Of a stretch of DNA of 64,000 nt, positions 11,509 to 22,269 are shown piece after piece. Position numbers and translations under genes: made by a program. Numbering within the stretch: position 1 is the first letter of the stretch; each line of letters opens with the position of its first letter. Source of the DNA: Rotaria sp. Silwood1. Lineage: Eukaryota; Rotifera; Eurotatoria; Philodinida; Philodinidae. A model generated the notes under the pieces. It searched no databases. It had not been told where the DNA came from and was given only the letters and a program-made list of their open reading frames with translations. The stretch lies in contig CAJNOP010000079.1 in NCBI GenBank assembly GCA_905250075.1, forward strand, positions 208,028-272,027, written 5' to 3'.

Positions 11509-11970
11509 TTCCCGGTCTGGGCAGAAATTCTTCAGAATTTATTCATTTTAAGTATTTAAAATCTTTAATTACTCTTATTTTGATCGTTTCCTGCGACAAA
11601 CAATACGATTTACAACATAATTTACTAAAAATCACAGAAAATTTTGTAAAAATTTAGTATCTCCTAGTCCCGGTTAGCAGTGTCAAGGTTCCTCGTTCCC
11701 TACGGTTCCGCTCCCAACAAACACAAACCCACTTTACAAACCATATTGATGCATTTTTAAACGCCATGGAATATTAATATAGCCTTTCAATGTCTTTTCG
11801 TACAAAGTTGATCTGAGTTCCGGGAACCCAGCATCCGGATGGGTTCTCCATTTCCATGAACTAGGTATGACACTTTAACTTTACTTTCAAAATTAAAGTA
11901 ATTATGTTAAGAGTCCTTGGTAATCATTCTGAATTTCTTGCCTAACCTTATCGACTTCAGAATTCCACTA
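11509..11970. other. Intergenic, no gene seen
   Basis: No supported open frame. The composition is somewhat richer in G+C than the genic islands, as in other repeat-derived parts of this window. Confidence 0.4.
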
Positions 11971-11989
11971 GGAAGAGGCTATTTCTTGA

Positions 11990-12135
11990 AGGGTGTGGGC
12001 ATGGGTGTGGGTGTGAGTGTGAATGTGGATGTGAGTATGCACTAAAAGAAGATCCATATTCACACTCACATCCAAACCGACACACTCACACTTACACCCA
12101 CATTCACACTCACACCCACACCCACGCCCCCACCC
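11990..12135. repeat. Telomere-like GTGTGG repeats in head-to-head palindrome
   Basis: The left half (11992-12040) is degenerate GTGTGG/GTGAGT repeat on the plus strand. The right half (12058-12135) is the complementary CACACC/CACTCA repeat, separated by about 20 bases of unrelated sequence. The block is therefore an imperfect palindrome of telomere-type sequence. The open frame spanning it is repeat-encoded and not a gene. Confidence 0.6.
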
Positions 12136-12357
12136 GCTCCATTTGTATAGCACTTCGATTTCAAAATCATTACATTCAATATCATCGGATTCATTTTGGA
12201 ATCTCCACAGGCAACATTCGAAAATATACGGGTAGGGACGTCAAATTTTAAAAACTCATCTTAAGGCGAAGTCAGATTTCAAAAGACAATTCCAAAAACG
12301 CATGCAAATATGATTTCGAAATCAAACAAAAACACACCAGTTCAATAATTAAACAAT

Positions 12358-14761
12358 TCAATTCACTTCCATTAAACTCTGTCCAACGTTATCCCTTCTT
12401 GTGTTTTCGTATATTTTTTTATTGCGCTCAATCCGTTTCTGAATACGATTTTCAAGCTTTTTTCCGATCGGTATCTTGTAGAGATTTAATGTGGTGAGTG
12501 TCTGTGAGAAAAGATTCAAATGGGGATATGAGGGAAGTGAAGAAAGAATGAGAGTCACCGTGTTATAACGTAATGCATTTGCTAGATGTAGTACTCCATC
12601 ATGTATGAACATATTCTCGTGAAGATCTAGTGTGGTGAGTGTCTGTGGAAAAAAGTGCAGTTGAGGATATGAGAAAGATGAGGAGAGTATGAAGATCACC
12701 GTGTTATAGCATAATGCATCAGCCAAATATTGTGCTCCGACGTCACTTATCAGATTCTCATGAAGGTCCAGTGTAGTGAGTGTCTATGTGAAAACGTGCA
12801 GTTGACGATATGAGAGGGATGACAAGAGAATGAGGGTCACCATGCTATTTCGTAATGCATTAGCAAAATGTTGTGTCCCTTCGTCCCCGATTTCATTTAA
12901 TCCGAGATATAGTGTGGTAAGTGTCTACGTGAAAAAGTGCAGGTAGAAATTTGAGAGAGATAAAGAGAGAATGAGGGTCACTTTGTTATTTTCTAATGCA
13001 TCAGCCAGATATTCCGCTCCTTCGTCTTCAATTTCATTGTATCCAAGATCTAGTGTAGTGAGTGTCTGTGTGAAAAAAGTATAAATGAGGATATGAGAGA
13101 GATAAAGAGAGAATGAGAATCACCGTGTTATTTCGTAATGCATCAGCAAGATGTTCCGCTCCTTCGTCTCTGATTCGATTGTACGAGAGATTTAGTACGG
13201 TGAGTGTCTGTAGGAAAAGTCTAGATGGAGATATGATAGAGATGAAGAGAGAGTGAGTCACCGTATTATTTCGTAATGCATCAGCTACATGCATTGCTCC
13301 ATTGTCTCCGATTTGATTGTTGGAGAGATCTAATGTGGTCAGTGTCTGTGCAATAAAGTACAGATGGAGATTCGTGAGAGATGAAGAAAGAATTAGGGTT
13401 ACCCCGCTATTTTTTAGTACATTAACGACCTGCAGTGCTCCAAGTGCTCCGATGCCATTGGTAGAGAGATTTAAGGTAGTGAGCATCTATGTGAAAAGGT
13501 ACAGATGGAGATATGACAGAGATGAAAAGAGAGAGAATAAAGGTCACCGTGTTATTTCGTAAAGCCTCAAGCAGATAATGTGTTCCGAGAGCTCCGATTT
13601 GATTGGAGGAGAGATTCAGTGAGTTTAGTGTCTATGTGAAAAAGTTCAGATAGGGATATGTGAGAGAGATGAAGAAAAAATGAGGGTTACCTTATTATTT
13701 TCTAACGCATCCGCCAAATGTTGTGCTCCGTTGTGTTCGATATGATTCTCCTGGAGATCTAGTGTAGTGAGTTTCTGTGTGAAAAAGTATAAACGAGGAT
13801 ATGCGAGAGATGAAGAGAGAATGAGTATCACCGTGTTCTTTCGTAAAACATCGGCCAAATGTTGTACTCCTTGGTCTCCAATTCCAGTACTTCCGAGAGA
13901 TAGTATGGTGATTGTCTGTATGAAGGAGAGCAGAAGGGAGATATGAGAGAGATGAAGAAAGAGTAAGGGTCACCGTATTCTTTTCTAATGCATGAGCCAG
14001 ATAGTTTGCTCCTGCGTGTCCAATTTCATTTAATCCGACATGTATTGTGATGAGTGTCTGGGTGAAATGTGAAGATGAGGATACGAGAGAGATGAATGCA
14101 GAATAAGGGTAACCGTGTTATTTTCTAGTGCATCAGCCAGCTGTTTTGCACCATGTTCTCCGATTTGATTGTGTCCTAGATCTATTGTGGTCAGTGTCTG
14201 TGTCAAAAAGTGTACATGGGAATTTAAGAGAGATGAAAAGGAAATGTAAGTCACTGTATTGTTTCGTAGTGCTTCAGCCAGATGCTGTGCTCCATTGTCT
14301 CCAATTTGGTTGTAGTAGAGGTATAGTTCGGTTAATGTCTGTGTGAAAAATCTATAGTTGAAGATATGAGAAAGCTGAAAAGAGAATGAAGATCACCGTG
14401 TTATTTTGCAATGCTTTAGCGAGATGCTTTGCTCCATTCTCTCCGATTTGATTGTTGTAGAGATATAGTGTTGTTAGTGTCTGTATGGAAAACTGTAGAT
14501 GGAACACGGAAGATTTAGAGAGAGAATGAGAATCACCATGTTATTTTGTAATGTATCAGTCAGGTATTGTACTCCTTTGTCTCCGATTCGATTGTATCCG
14601 AGATTGAGTTTGATGAGTGTCTGTGTGAAAAGGGAAGATGTCAATATGAGAAAGATGAAGAGAGAATGATTTGTTACGGTGTTATTTCGTAATGCATCAG
14701 CCAGATATTGTACTTCGTCTTCTCGGATATCAATATCGTGGAGATCTAATGTGGTGAGTGT
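12358..14761 (-). CDS. Leucine-rich-repeat array gene, 5' end missing
   Basis: Sixteen successive exons of exactly 84 bases (for example 14678-14761, 14537-14620, 13262-13345, 12559-12642) are separated by introns of about 55-60 bases. The last exon (12358-12501) ends in a stop. All are phase 0 and all are open. Each exon encodes one 28-residue RNI/NLRC3-type repeat of pattern TLTTLDL..N.IG..GA..LADAL.NNT, so one exon equals one repeat. The C-terminal exon has half a repeat then a basic tail with RIQKRIERNKK. RNI-type repeats form horseshoe protein-binding surfaces, as in NLR receptors. Upstream, a seventeenth unit (from 14819) reaches an in-frame TAA within seven codons, and no start or effector domain is seen. 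It is either a fragment of a larger gene or a truncated duplicate. Acceptors are mostly CACAG or CATAG and donors GTGAC or GTAAC. Confidence 0.75.
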
Positions 14762-14819
14762 CTGTGTGAAAAAGCGCAGGTGGAGCTATGAGAGAGATGA
14801 AGAATCCATGAAGATAACC

Positions 14820-16528
14820 ATATTATTTTGATAATTTTACAATGTATATAGTATTATATTGAAGTAATTTTTACTCTGTATGTTTCCATGATTTATTGTT
14901 ATGTCGTTACTATTGAAGAGATTTTGAATTATTGTGATTTAAGAACTGGAGAGAACTGAGTTTGATCTTGTTGGTTAATCTTTTTCTAGATGCGAATAGG
15001 ACCAATTAACACATTTCAGACTGCTATATGTTTACATGCACATGCTAGGATTTGTGACAGTCTTATTAAAAGAATAGGGCAAGGTGCAATGTTTTTGAAG
15101 GAATGCTTGTGCTTTATTGGTTTTTCACCTTTTTTCATTTATTTCACTATTGAATATTTATGTTTTTGATGGATATAGTAGTATATTTATGTATCAGAGA
15201 TAGAGACTATGGTAAAAAGAAGTAGATGTTTGACTGTAGATTTTTCTAGATGGGATAATTCTTAATATATATTGTAGTTTTTGCGGTTCACAGAAATGAT
15301 CCAGATAGCTGAAACGAACTCTGTGGATTTATTTCATATGAATGTTTTCAAAAGAAACCCAAAGAATAGTTCATGTAGATCTTTCGTTAAAATACATTGG
15401 ATAAAAGGAAATGATTCAGGCGCAATGCAGATGAAGTTATTGTTAAAGGTCGAGGTAGAATTTTCGTATTGATTTTGTTCTCGATATCGAGCTTGAAGGA
15501 ATGTCTTACATGAGAGGATTCGTCCTTTTTTGTTAAAAGAATAAAAGTTCTTAGAGCATAAATTTCTTTGTAGTGTAAAAAAAGAGGAAGCAAAGAGGAC
15601 ATATTTATTAGAAAATTTTTATTTTCGTATCTGAAGTTGAGAACATGAAGAGACGGGCTTCGGTTAATTTACTGCAGAGAATTTTTGTCCTATCTCAAGT
15701 AGCTTAATACCATAGAGGATTCATCAAGTGTTGATTCATATATAAAAATGTAGTTTATGGGAATTTCTTCCTCGCAATAGATTTATGGTTTCGATTTTAG
15801 TAGAATGGACGGTGTTGAGAATTATCGATATCATAGAAGCATTCATCTAGTCTTCATATATTGGGTGTTCGTACGTGATTAGGAATATTTTTCGTGATCG
15901 TGATCGATAAATGTTTTTTTCTCATGCTACACAGTATTGGAACATTCTTTTTCATTAGTAACTAATTAGCTTTTCAACTAAATTCATTCGAGATCCACTT
16001 CTTGGTAGTGTGACCTTATAAACTCATTGCCACTCGATCCGAATAAAATTTTCAACGGGATAAAAAAAAGGAAAACAAAGATAAAATTTTATCTAATTTG
16101 ATAGAAAATAGCTCGATCGTATAGAACATCTATTGAAAGTTGTTATAATTTATGGTGAAAACAGGTAGGTGGACCACGGACTCTAGAATTGACTTCGGTT
16201 CTCTTCTGACGACCAATTTTCTTTTTTATGTAACACAATTAAACGGTGCGCACATACTCTATTACAATGATATTACAAATGATCGTGAGTATTATTTCTG
16301 TACATTTCTCCCTACATATGTGACAATTTTCAACTAAAGGATTGCAATAATTACCGATTCTCGTTGTTTTGAAGAGAACTGACACACAGTTTTGTTAGTT
16401 CAGTTTTTTATCGGCAACTTTCTCAAGTGTACTTCCAACCATCGTTCTATCAAAATAGTGATCTGTCAAGCTGACTACTTTTATTAAATATTGTCGAAAT
16501 AGCAGTCTGTAGTACAGATGAAACTTAC
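14820..16528. other. No gene seen
   Basis: Beyond the degenerate seventeenth repeat unit, no exon with splice sites or protein-like composition is visible on either strand. The frames at 15281-15602 overlap each other on opposite strands, and that at 16152-16337 is unsupported. Confidence 0.45.
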
Positions 16529-16681
16529 CTGATATCGACTGTATGAATCGATAATCTTATTGAGTCGTACGCAGACATTGCGAGTTGAACAGAAAATAGT
16601 AAAATCATTGAGCTTGTCCAGGATACGATAGACCAACTCAATAGGCAAGGTCAAAAAAGATGAAGGAACTTTTTCAGACAT
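16529..16681 (-). pseudogene. F-box first exon, rest of gene missing
   Basis: An ATG at 16681 opens 51 codons ending at a perfect CAG|GTAAGT donor (16523-16528). Residues 9-45 form an F-box: LTLPIELVYRILDKL, then F..C..RNVC.RLN. F-box proteins recruit substrates to SCF ubiquitin ligases through Skp1. Bdelloids carry many short F-box genes starting this way. No continuation exon is recognisable downstream on the minus strand within about 350 bases. This is either a truncated copy or a gene with a long intron; truncation is favoured. Confidence 0.5.
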
Positions 16682-17470
16682 TAATTTTGTTTGTTTCCAA
16701 ACAGTATGCTTTGTTTCAATGAATGTTTGTTGGCATATTTTTTTTCTTCTTCTCGAGTATTTATTGACAATGCGTCATTACTTTCCTCCTGCTTGTGCAA
16801 TTTTTTACCTACGCCGAGAATTTAAGCAATAGCAGAGCGAGAAATCTATTATCAGAGGAATTCTGTTAGTCACTGCAACAACGAACCAGAAACTTCTGAA
16901 GAGGACGCACAGGAGCAAAGGCAAACAATAGAAAAGCTTAGTGACGAGGACAAATAAGAAAGGCAGGGATGTCGGTGTATATGGCAGAACTACTCATAGG
17001 ATGTGCAGTGTCGGGTGTAGGTGTGTAGCTGTGGCTGTGGGATGCTCGTAGATGTGGGTGTCAGTGTGTGTTTGTAAGTCTTCATCTTCACCTTCGCCGA
17101 CATCCACACACCCTCTTCTACTCATCGAGGGTGTGGGTGTGTGTGATGGGTTGCCGGAGTTTCGCCAATAAGACTTTCGCCATGGCGAAAATCCAGGGGG
17201 GCATATGAGTCTATGGTTTTTTTTATTTCAAATTGAATTTTGAATAAAAAATCACAGCCCATTTTTACCACGGCAGAGGAACTAAGGGGACTAATAAATT
17301 CTTTGAGTTCAGAATTCTAGAATTCTTTCGTTCCTTGTCTCGTGTTCTTTATAAAAAAAGGGTACTATGTATACACAAATAAGATATACAGAATTCAGTC
17401 AACATATGTTAGATCTATAGTACCTTTTTCGAGGGTGGGCTAGGAGAACTAAGGGGGCTAAGGGAACTAA
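16682..17470. repeat. Spacer with degenerate telomere-like GTGTGG tracts
   Basis: Degenerate GTGTGGG-type text runs at about 17005-17075. A complementary CACACCC stretch (17100-17115) is followed by a GAGGGTGTGGGTGTGTGTG tract (17127-17145), again in inverted arrangement as at 11.99-12.13 kb. No gene is seen. A purine-rich block with several aggga/actaa repeats (17445-17470) abuts the foldback that follows. Confidence 0.5.
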
Positions 17471-18280
17471 CGAGGGAAGGCCACCAACTGTCTCCTCGCT
17501 TTTCAGCTGAAACTCAGTTGATAATAGCTAATCGAACGTGCTGATTCCGAATATCACAATGGTTTTTGCCCGCTTTCGATTTAAAGACCCGTTTTTTAAA
17601 GATCTTGGTGTTTCAACCGAAAAACCATTTTCACTAAAAATTTTTTTATCTGTTCAAATGAAAGAGCACGTCGTCAAACCTACAGAAAACTGTTTTTCAA
17701 GGTTCTCAGCGAGGTTTTGAGCGAGTTTTATGCGTCTAAAACTTAAAAAAGATGGAAAAACCGCTAATATTCTTACACAATTCATGAAAGAAAAATTTTG
17801 TTTTCAACACTTTTTTACCAGTTATCATTTCCATTAAAAATACAGCAAATATTTTTACGAATCATGGCTCTGTGAAACTGCTTTATTGCCCTCTTTATCA
17901 CAAATTGCTAATAACATGTGTGAAAAAACGGAACAGAAGAAAAAACAGTAGTTTTTCTTTCATAAATTGTGTAAAAATATTAGCGGTTTTTCCATTTTTT
18001 TTTTCAGTTTTAGACGCATAAAACTCGCTCAAAACCTCGCTTAGAACCTTGAAAAACTGTTTTCTGTAGGTTTGACGACGTGGTTTTTCCTTTGGACAGG
18101 TCAAAAAAATTTTTAGTGAAAATGGTTTTCCGGTTGAAAAACCAAGATCTCTAAAAAAACGGGTCTTTAAATCGATAGTGGGCAAAACCCATTGTGATAT
18201 TCGGAATCAGCACGTTCGATTAGCTATTATCAACTGAGTTTCAGCTCAAAAGCGAGGAGACAGTTGGCGGCCTTCCCTCG
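17471..18280. mobile_element. Foldback element with 3-bp TAA duplication
   Basis: The 810-bp element begins CGAGGGAAGGCCACCAACTG and ends in the reverse complement (one mismatch in the first 20). It is flanked by TAA at 17468-17470 and 18281-18283. Arms of about 340 bases (17471-17810 and 17935-18280) are nearly perfect complements around a spacer of about 125 bases. A 3-bp TWA duplication is the PIF/Harbinger signature, so a Harbinger-type MITE is the best guess. Frames inside are arm-encoded shadows of each other. It sits in a repeat also found near 11.4 kb. Confidence 0.75.
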
Positions 18281-18285
18281 TAAGA

Positions 18286-18360
18286 TGACCGATTTGTCTC
18301 ATTCACTTTTTGAAGTACACATACTCTCGAATATAAATCCGAGATTTCCGCATTTATTTT
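18286..18360. repeat. Fragment of the 10.7-11.5 kb dispersed repeat
   Basis: About 75 bases match 11412-11486 with few differences, in the same orientation. It is squeezed between two foldback elements, showing that both neighbours inserted into or beside this older repeat. Confidence 0.6.
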
Positions 18361-18920
18361 AAAGTACCAACGGCTATTGTCTAAATCAATTTTCAACGGT
18401 TCAAGTTGTAAAGCTCGGGTTTTCACCATTAGAAAGAGCAAGTCGAAGGACGTCGATCTGTATAAAATTCATTAGGCTTACGAGTCTTTTGTATGATTAT
18501 TTGCAGTCGCGTATCTTATCGATTGTATATTTTCATGAGTTTCCATGACAATTTAACATCTAATTAGACCGAAATATAGCCTGAATCGTTCTGTATTTGT
18601 GTTAAAATTTTCAAATTTTATTGTTTTATCCTTGACTTTTTTTCTGACATCTTGATGTTAAAATGTGAAAATTTTGGCACAAATACAGAACGATTTAGGC
18701 TATATTTTGGTCTATAATTAGATGTTAAATTGTCATGGAAACTCATGAAAATAGACAACCGATAAGATACTTGACTGTAAACAACCATACAAAAGGCTCG
18801 TAAACCTAATGAATTTTATGCAGATCGACGTCCCCAAACTTGCTCTTTCTAATGGTGAAAACTCGAACTTTCTAACTAGAACCGTTGAAAAGTTATTTAG
18901 ACAATAGCCGTTGGTACTTT
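18361..18920. mobile_element. Second foldback element
   Basis: The left end aaagtaccaacggctattg matches the reverse complement of the right end. The arms (18361-18620 and 18655-18920) pair along about 260 bases with scattered mismatches, leaving a very short loop. The match continues a few bases outwards into A/T runs, so the exact ends and target duplication are uncertain. There is no coding frame. It is probably a MITE. Beyond its right end comes aaaaaaatccgacattag, the inverted start of the 10.7-kb repeat, so it may be nested in a copy of that repeat. Confidence 0.7.
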
Positions 18921-19637
18921 AAAAAAATCCGACATTAGATACCTACGAAGTCTCATTTTTTTAACCCTGCCTCTGACCTCGACTCTAACTATTTGTTGAA
19001 AGTTTTTTTACAAATTCGATTCCGACTCCGAAAAAATTCCGAATTTTTTTTCTAATCAAATCGAGATTCCCATTTTGCTAATAATGATGACTAAGAAGAT
19101 GTTGACGTTTTGGGTTTTTGGTATAAACTACATGGTTTATTTCTAACTTTAGTTTCAATGACTAGGAAAATCGTTGCAATATAGGCTTCAAAAAAACTAC
19201 GATTAACGCCTTTTCTCATCATCGAATAACAGTGTTGGTGGGCGTAGAACAAATTTTGATGATAAAAAGCTTAGTCAGCGTATGTTTCGTAAAAAAAACC
19301 TAGTTTTATGGAAAGAATTTCACCAAATCCAGAAGACACCAAGAAAAGATCAAATTTCGATCCAGTTTCAATTATGTCAGGATAGTCAAATAAAATAGTA
19401 GTTACAAAAGAACGATAAGAAGATGAAAATATATCTAATGACGAATGTGAAGATATTGAATGGTATTGATCTTTTTCTTTTTCATATTTTCATATTTGAT
19501 GTCATTTAACTATTGGATTAAAAATTTTTTTCTTTTAACAAGGAGTCACGATAATGAAAAAAAAATGTCGCACAAGAAAAGAATACAATAGGTGTGCCGA
19601 TATATGCGTCACGGCTCGCTGCTCTTCTTCTTTCCTC
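18921..19637. other. Repeat-derived spacer
   Basis: It begins with the inverted end of the dispersed repeat, followed by a Cys/Thr-like CTCTGACCTCGACTCTAAC simple-repeat-like stretch (about 18970-19060). No supported gene. Confidence 0.4.
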
Positions 19638-19737
19638 NNNNNNNNNNNNNNNNNNNNNNNNNNNNNNNNNNNNNNNNNNNNNNNNNNNNNNNNNNNNNNN
19701 NNNNNNNNNNNNNNNNNNNNNNNNNNNNNNNNNNNNN
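19638..19737. other. Assembly gap (100 N)
   Basis: Exactly 100 N; it lies only 24 bases beyond the stop of the V-ATPase subunit E gene, so that gene's 3' UTR is incomplete here. Confidence 0.99.
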
Positions 19738-19761
19738 ATTCTGCATTGAATCAAATAACTA

Positions 19762-20584
19762 TTAATAATTAGATATTCGATGTTGATTTATACCAAACAA
19801 GTCTCGTCGAATATCAGGTAACATATGATGAAAAATCATTGCAAGACGAGCTTCAATTGTATTTGACACTTTTATTTTTCCATCCATTGCATAAAGTTCA
19901 ATACCACCAGCTCTAGAAATAAATACAAAAAAGTCAAAATAAAGTTAATATAGAAACAATCACTATTTTATTATTTTACAAATCATCAGCTAAGAAATTT
20001 TTATCGTCAACTGTAATTTTAATATCATTTTGTTTGAATTCTTGTTTATATCGTTGAATAGCATCAGGAATAAGTCTTTGAACAAGACCATAATCATCTT
20101 GTCGACATCGAATAGTAATATCATTTTCCATAAGCACAAAAATACCTTCTGTTATAAGATTAACAAGTATATATATATATTTAACTCTATTTTGTGTTAA
20201 AATAGTTAATTGTTTTCGAGCTTGTTCTTTTAATGCTTGAACATAATCATCACGAACTTTAAGAATTGAAAGACGATTTGCATTAGCTAAATTTGAATGT
20301 TGAATTTTTCTTTGTAATTCAATTTGTTTTTCTTTTTTATCATAATATTCAATTATTTTAATATGTTGTTGAGATACTAAACGACTTTTTTCTATATTAA
20401 ATTCTTCTTCAGCTTTTGCTTCGATTTCTTCAACTTTTTCAGCTGCTTCTTGTTGAATAAATTCAATCATATGTTGAATCTAAGCAAATATATTTATTTA
20501 TTTCTATGAAGATTATTTTTTTTTGTTTTATAAGAAATGAAACAATCAAACCTGTTTGTTAACATCATCGTCATTGAGATTCAT
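19762..20584 (-). CDS. ATP6V1E: V-type proton ATPase subunit E
   Basis: Subunit E forms part of the peripheral stalk that holds the V1 head of the vacuolar H+-ATPase, acidifying endomembrane compartments. Three exons: 20552-20584 (MNLNDDDVNKQ), 19980-20479, and 19762-19912 ending in TAA. The introns are 72 and 67 bases, both GT..AG with matching phases. The product is 227 residues; the animal protein is about 226. Family features in order: N-terminal HMIEFIQQEAAEKVEEI, AEEEFNIEKSRLV, an EYYDKKEKQIELQRKIQ coiled coil, IRCRQDDYGLV in the middle, and a last exon with LAGGIELYAMDGKIKVSNT, EARL and DLFG. All are where they belong. The gene is intact. The start is chosen because the short first exon matches the conserved N-terminus and has a proper donor. 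Confidence 0.96.
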
Positions 20585-22269
20585 TTTTTATGAATAATAA
20601 TATTCAAGAAAAGAGATTTTATATAAGAAAAAAAAGAAATGCTAAAAATGAATAAATAAATAATTTTGAATTAGTAAATAAATAAAAATGGTATCAGCTT
20701 GATCATTTAAATGATATGTTCATATCGATCTATTGTTAATATAAGTGACAACAAACTAACTTGATATTTAAATGGAACTCGTTTTCTATACTTGTTTCAA
20801 ATCGACTCCGTCCAGATTTTATCTATTTTTCTTTATAAAAAAACAAAAATTTTGGAAAAAATTAAATGTCAAACATAAAAAGTGTATGTGTCGATTATCT
20901 ATAATAGAAAATATCAAAGGAAAAATGAAATGAATGATGAAGAGATTATTTAAGATATAATCTATCTATAACGAATATGAATAGGATAGATTATTGTGTT
21001 TGAATCTCTGACAGTTTTTCGTTTAGTCTGAAAACATCGAAATGGATGTTCTATCTTACAGATCAAGTGGAGAAAAGTGATGAAAAACAACTTTTTTTCA
21101 ATTCTTTCAATTAAAAAAACAAAAGAAGTACTGAGAATAAATTTTAAAAAATGTCTATCAATTTTACCAAAAAAAAAAAAAGAAGTGAAGAAAAATTAAT
21201 AAATGAAAATAATCATAAAAAGGCAAAAGATCATTTTTTAAGAAAAAATTTAAGATCAATTGAAAAACTGTTCAAAAGCAGACACAGTTGAGTTATTCTT
21301 GTTATAAACATCACATAACTGTATACGATGACAATCCAACTATAATATAAATGTTCTTCTTATTTTAATCTGCAGAGACATCCGATACAAAACAATATAA
21401 ATACGTTCGTAGGTCACCGAGGATATTTAGAAGAAAATATATATTGAATATATAATCATCATATGGCTCTGTTTGGTATTCTTGTTGAATCAATTGATAA
21501 AGTGAATGGAATATTTATTTTGTTTGAATCGAAGCTTTATTTTTTATTGACGTAAGATACTATTTGTTTAGAAAAGTTTTACTTCAATTGTTAAATATTA
21601 TCTGATGAGAAATCTGATTAATATTTTCTTTATTTTAATCTTTTCAGTTTTTTTGTTCATTAAAGATTTTAATAATAGATTGATTAATTTAAATATTATT
21701 ATGAATGATGATATTAAAAAGGATTAGTTTTAAATAGCTAATAGATTTTCGAAACTGAATATTGAACAGATGATTTTCTTTTTTCATTTCAGACACAATA
21801 AATTAAAATAAAACTAATTCTATTTATTGAAAATAAGACAGAAAATGAAATTCAACAATAAATAAAATATGAAATATTTTAAATAGTTTGTATAATAAAT
21901 GTTTCCAACAAAATTGTTCATGAAATAAATGATATTTATTTTAATATAATCTATTTAAAAATAATTCTGAATAAGATAATTATTTATTTATATTTAATTT
22001 ATATAGATCATTATCTGATTTATTTCAATAATAAATTTGAAAAATAATTAGAGTTATTTTTTTTTCTTAAAGAATTCAATCAATTAGATAATTAATATTA
22101 TTGAATATAACTATCAATAATCACATTCTCCGGTTCTTTTTTATTAAAAAATTTGTCAAATAATTATAATAATAAATATTCACGATTTAGTCAAAGAAAT
22201 TTTTAATGATTTTTTTTTTTAGTAAAAAAAGACAAAAAGTAATTGAACATATTTGATTGATTAAATAAA
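20585..22269. other. Intergenic, no gene seen
   Basis: Very A+T-rich spacer of 1.7 kb between the V-ATPase gene and the kinase-like gene. No frame exceeds background. The promoter of subunit E must lie at its left end, but no specific site can be supported. Confidence 0.5.

Noticed and set aside
17538-18185. Two frames with a shared KPFSLKIFL segment on opposite strands
   Set aside because: They are the same sequence in the two arms of a foldback; no protein similarity.
20585-22269. Possible bacterial-style operon of V-ATPase, kinase and the 611-residue gene on one strand
   Set aside because: Long spacers, introns and unrelated functions; same orientation is likely chance.
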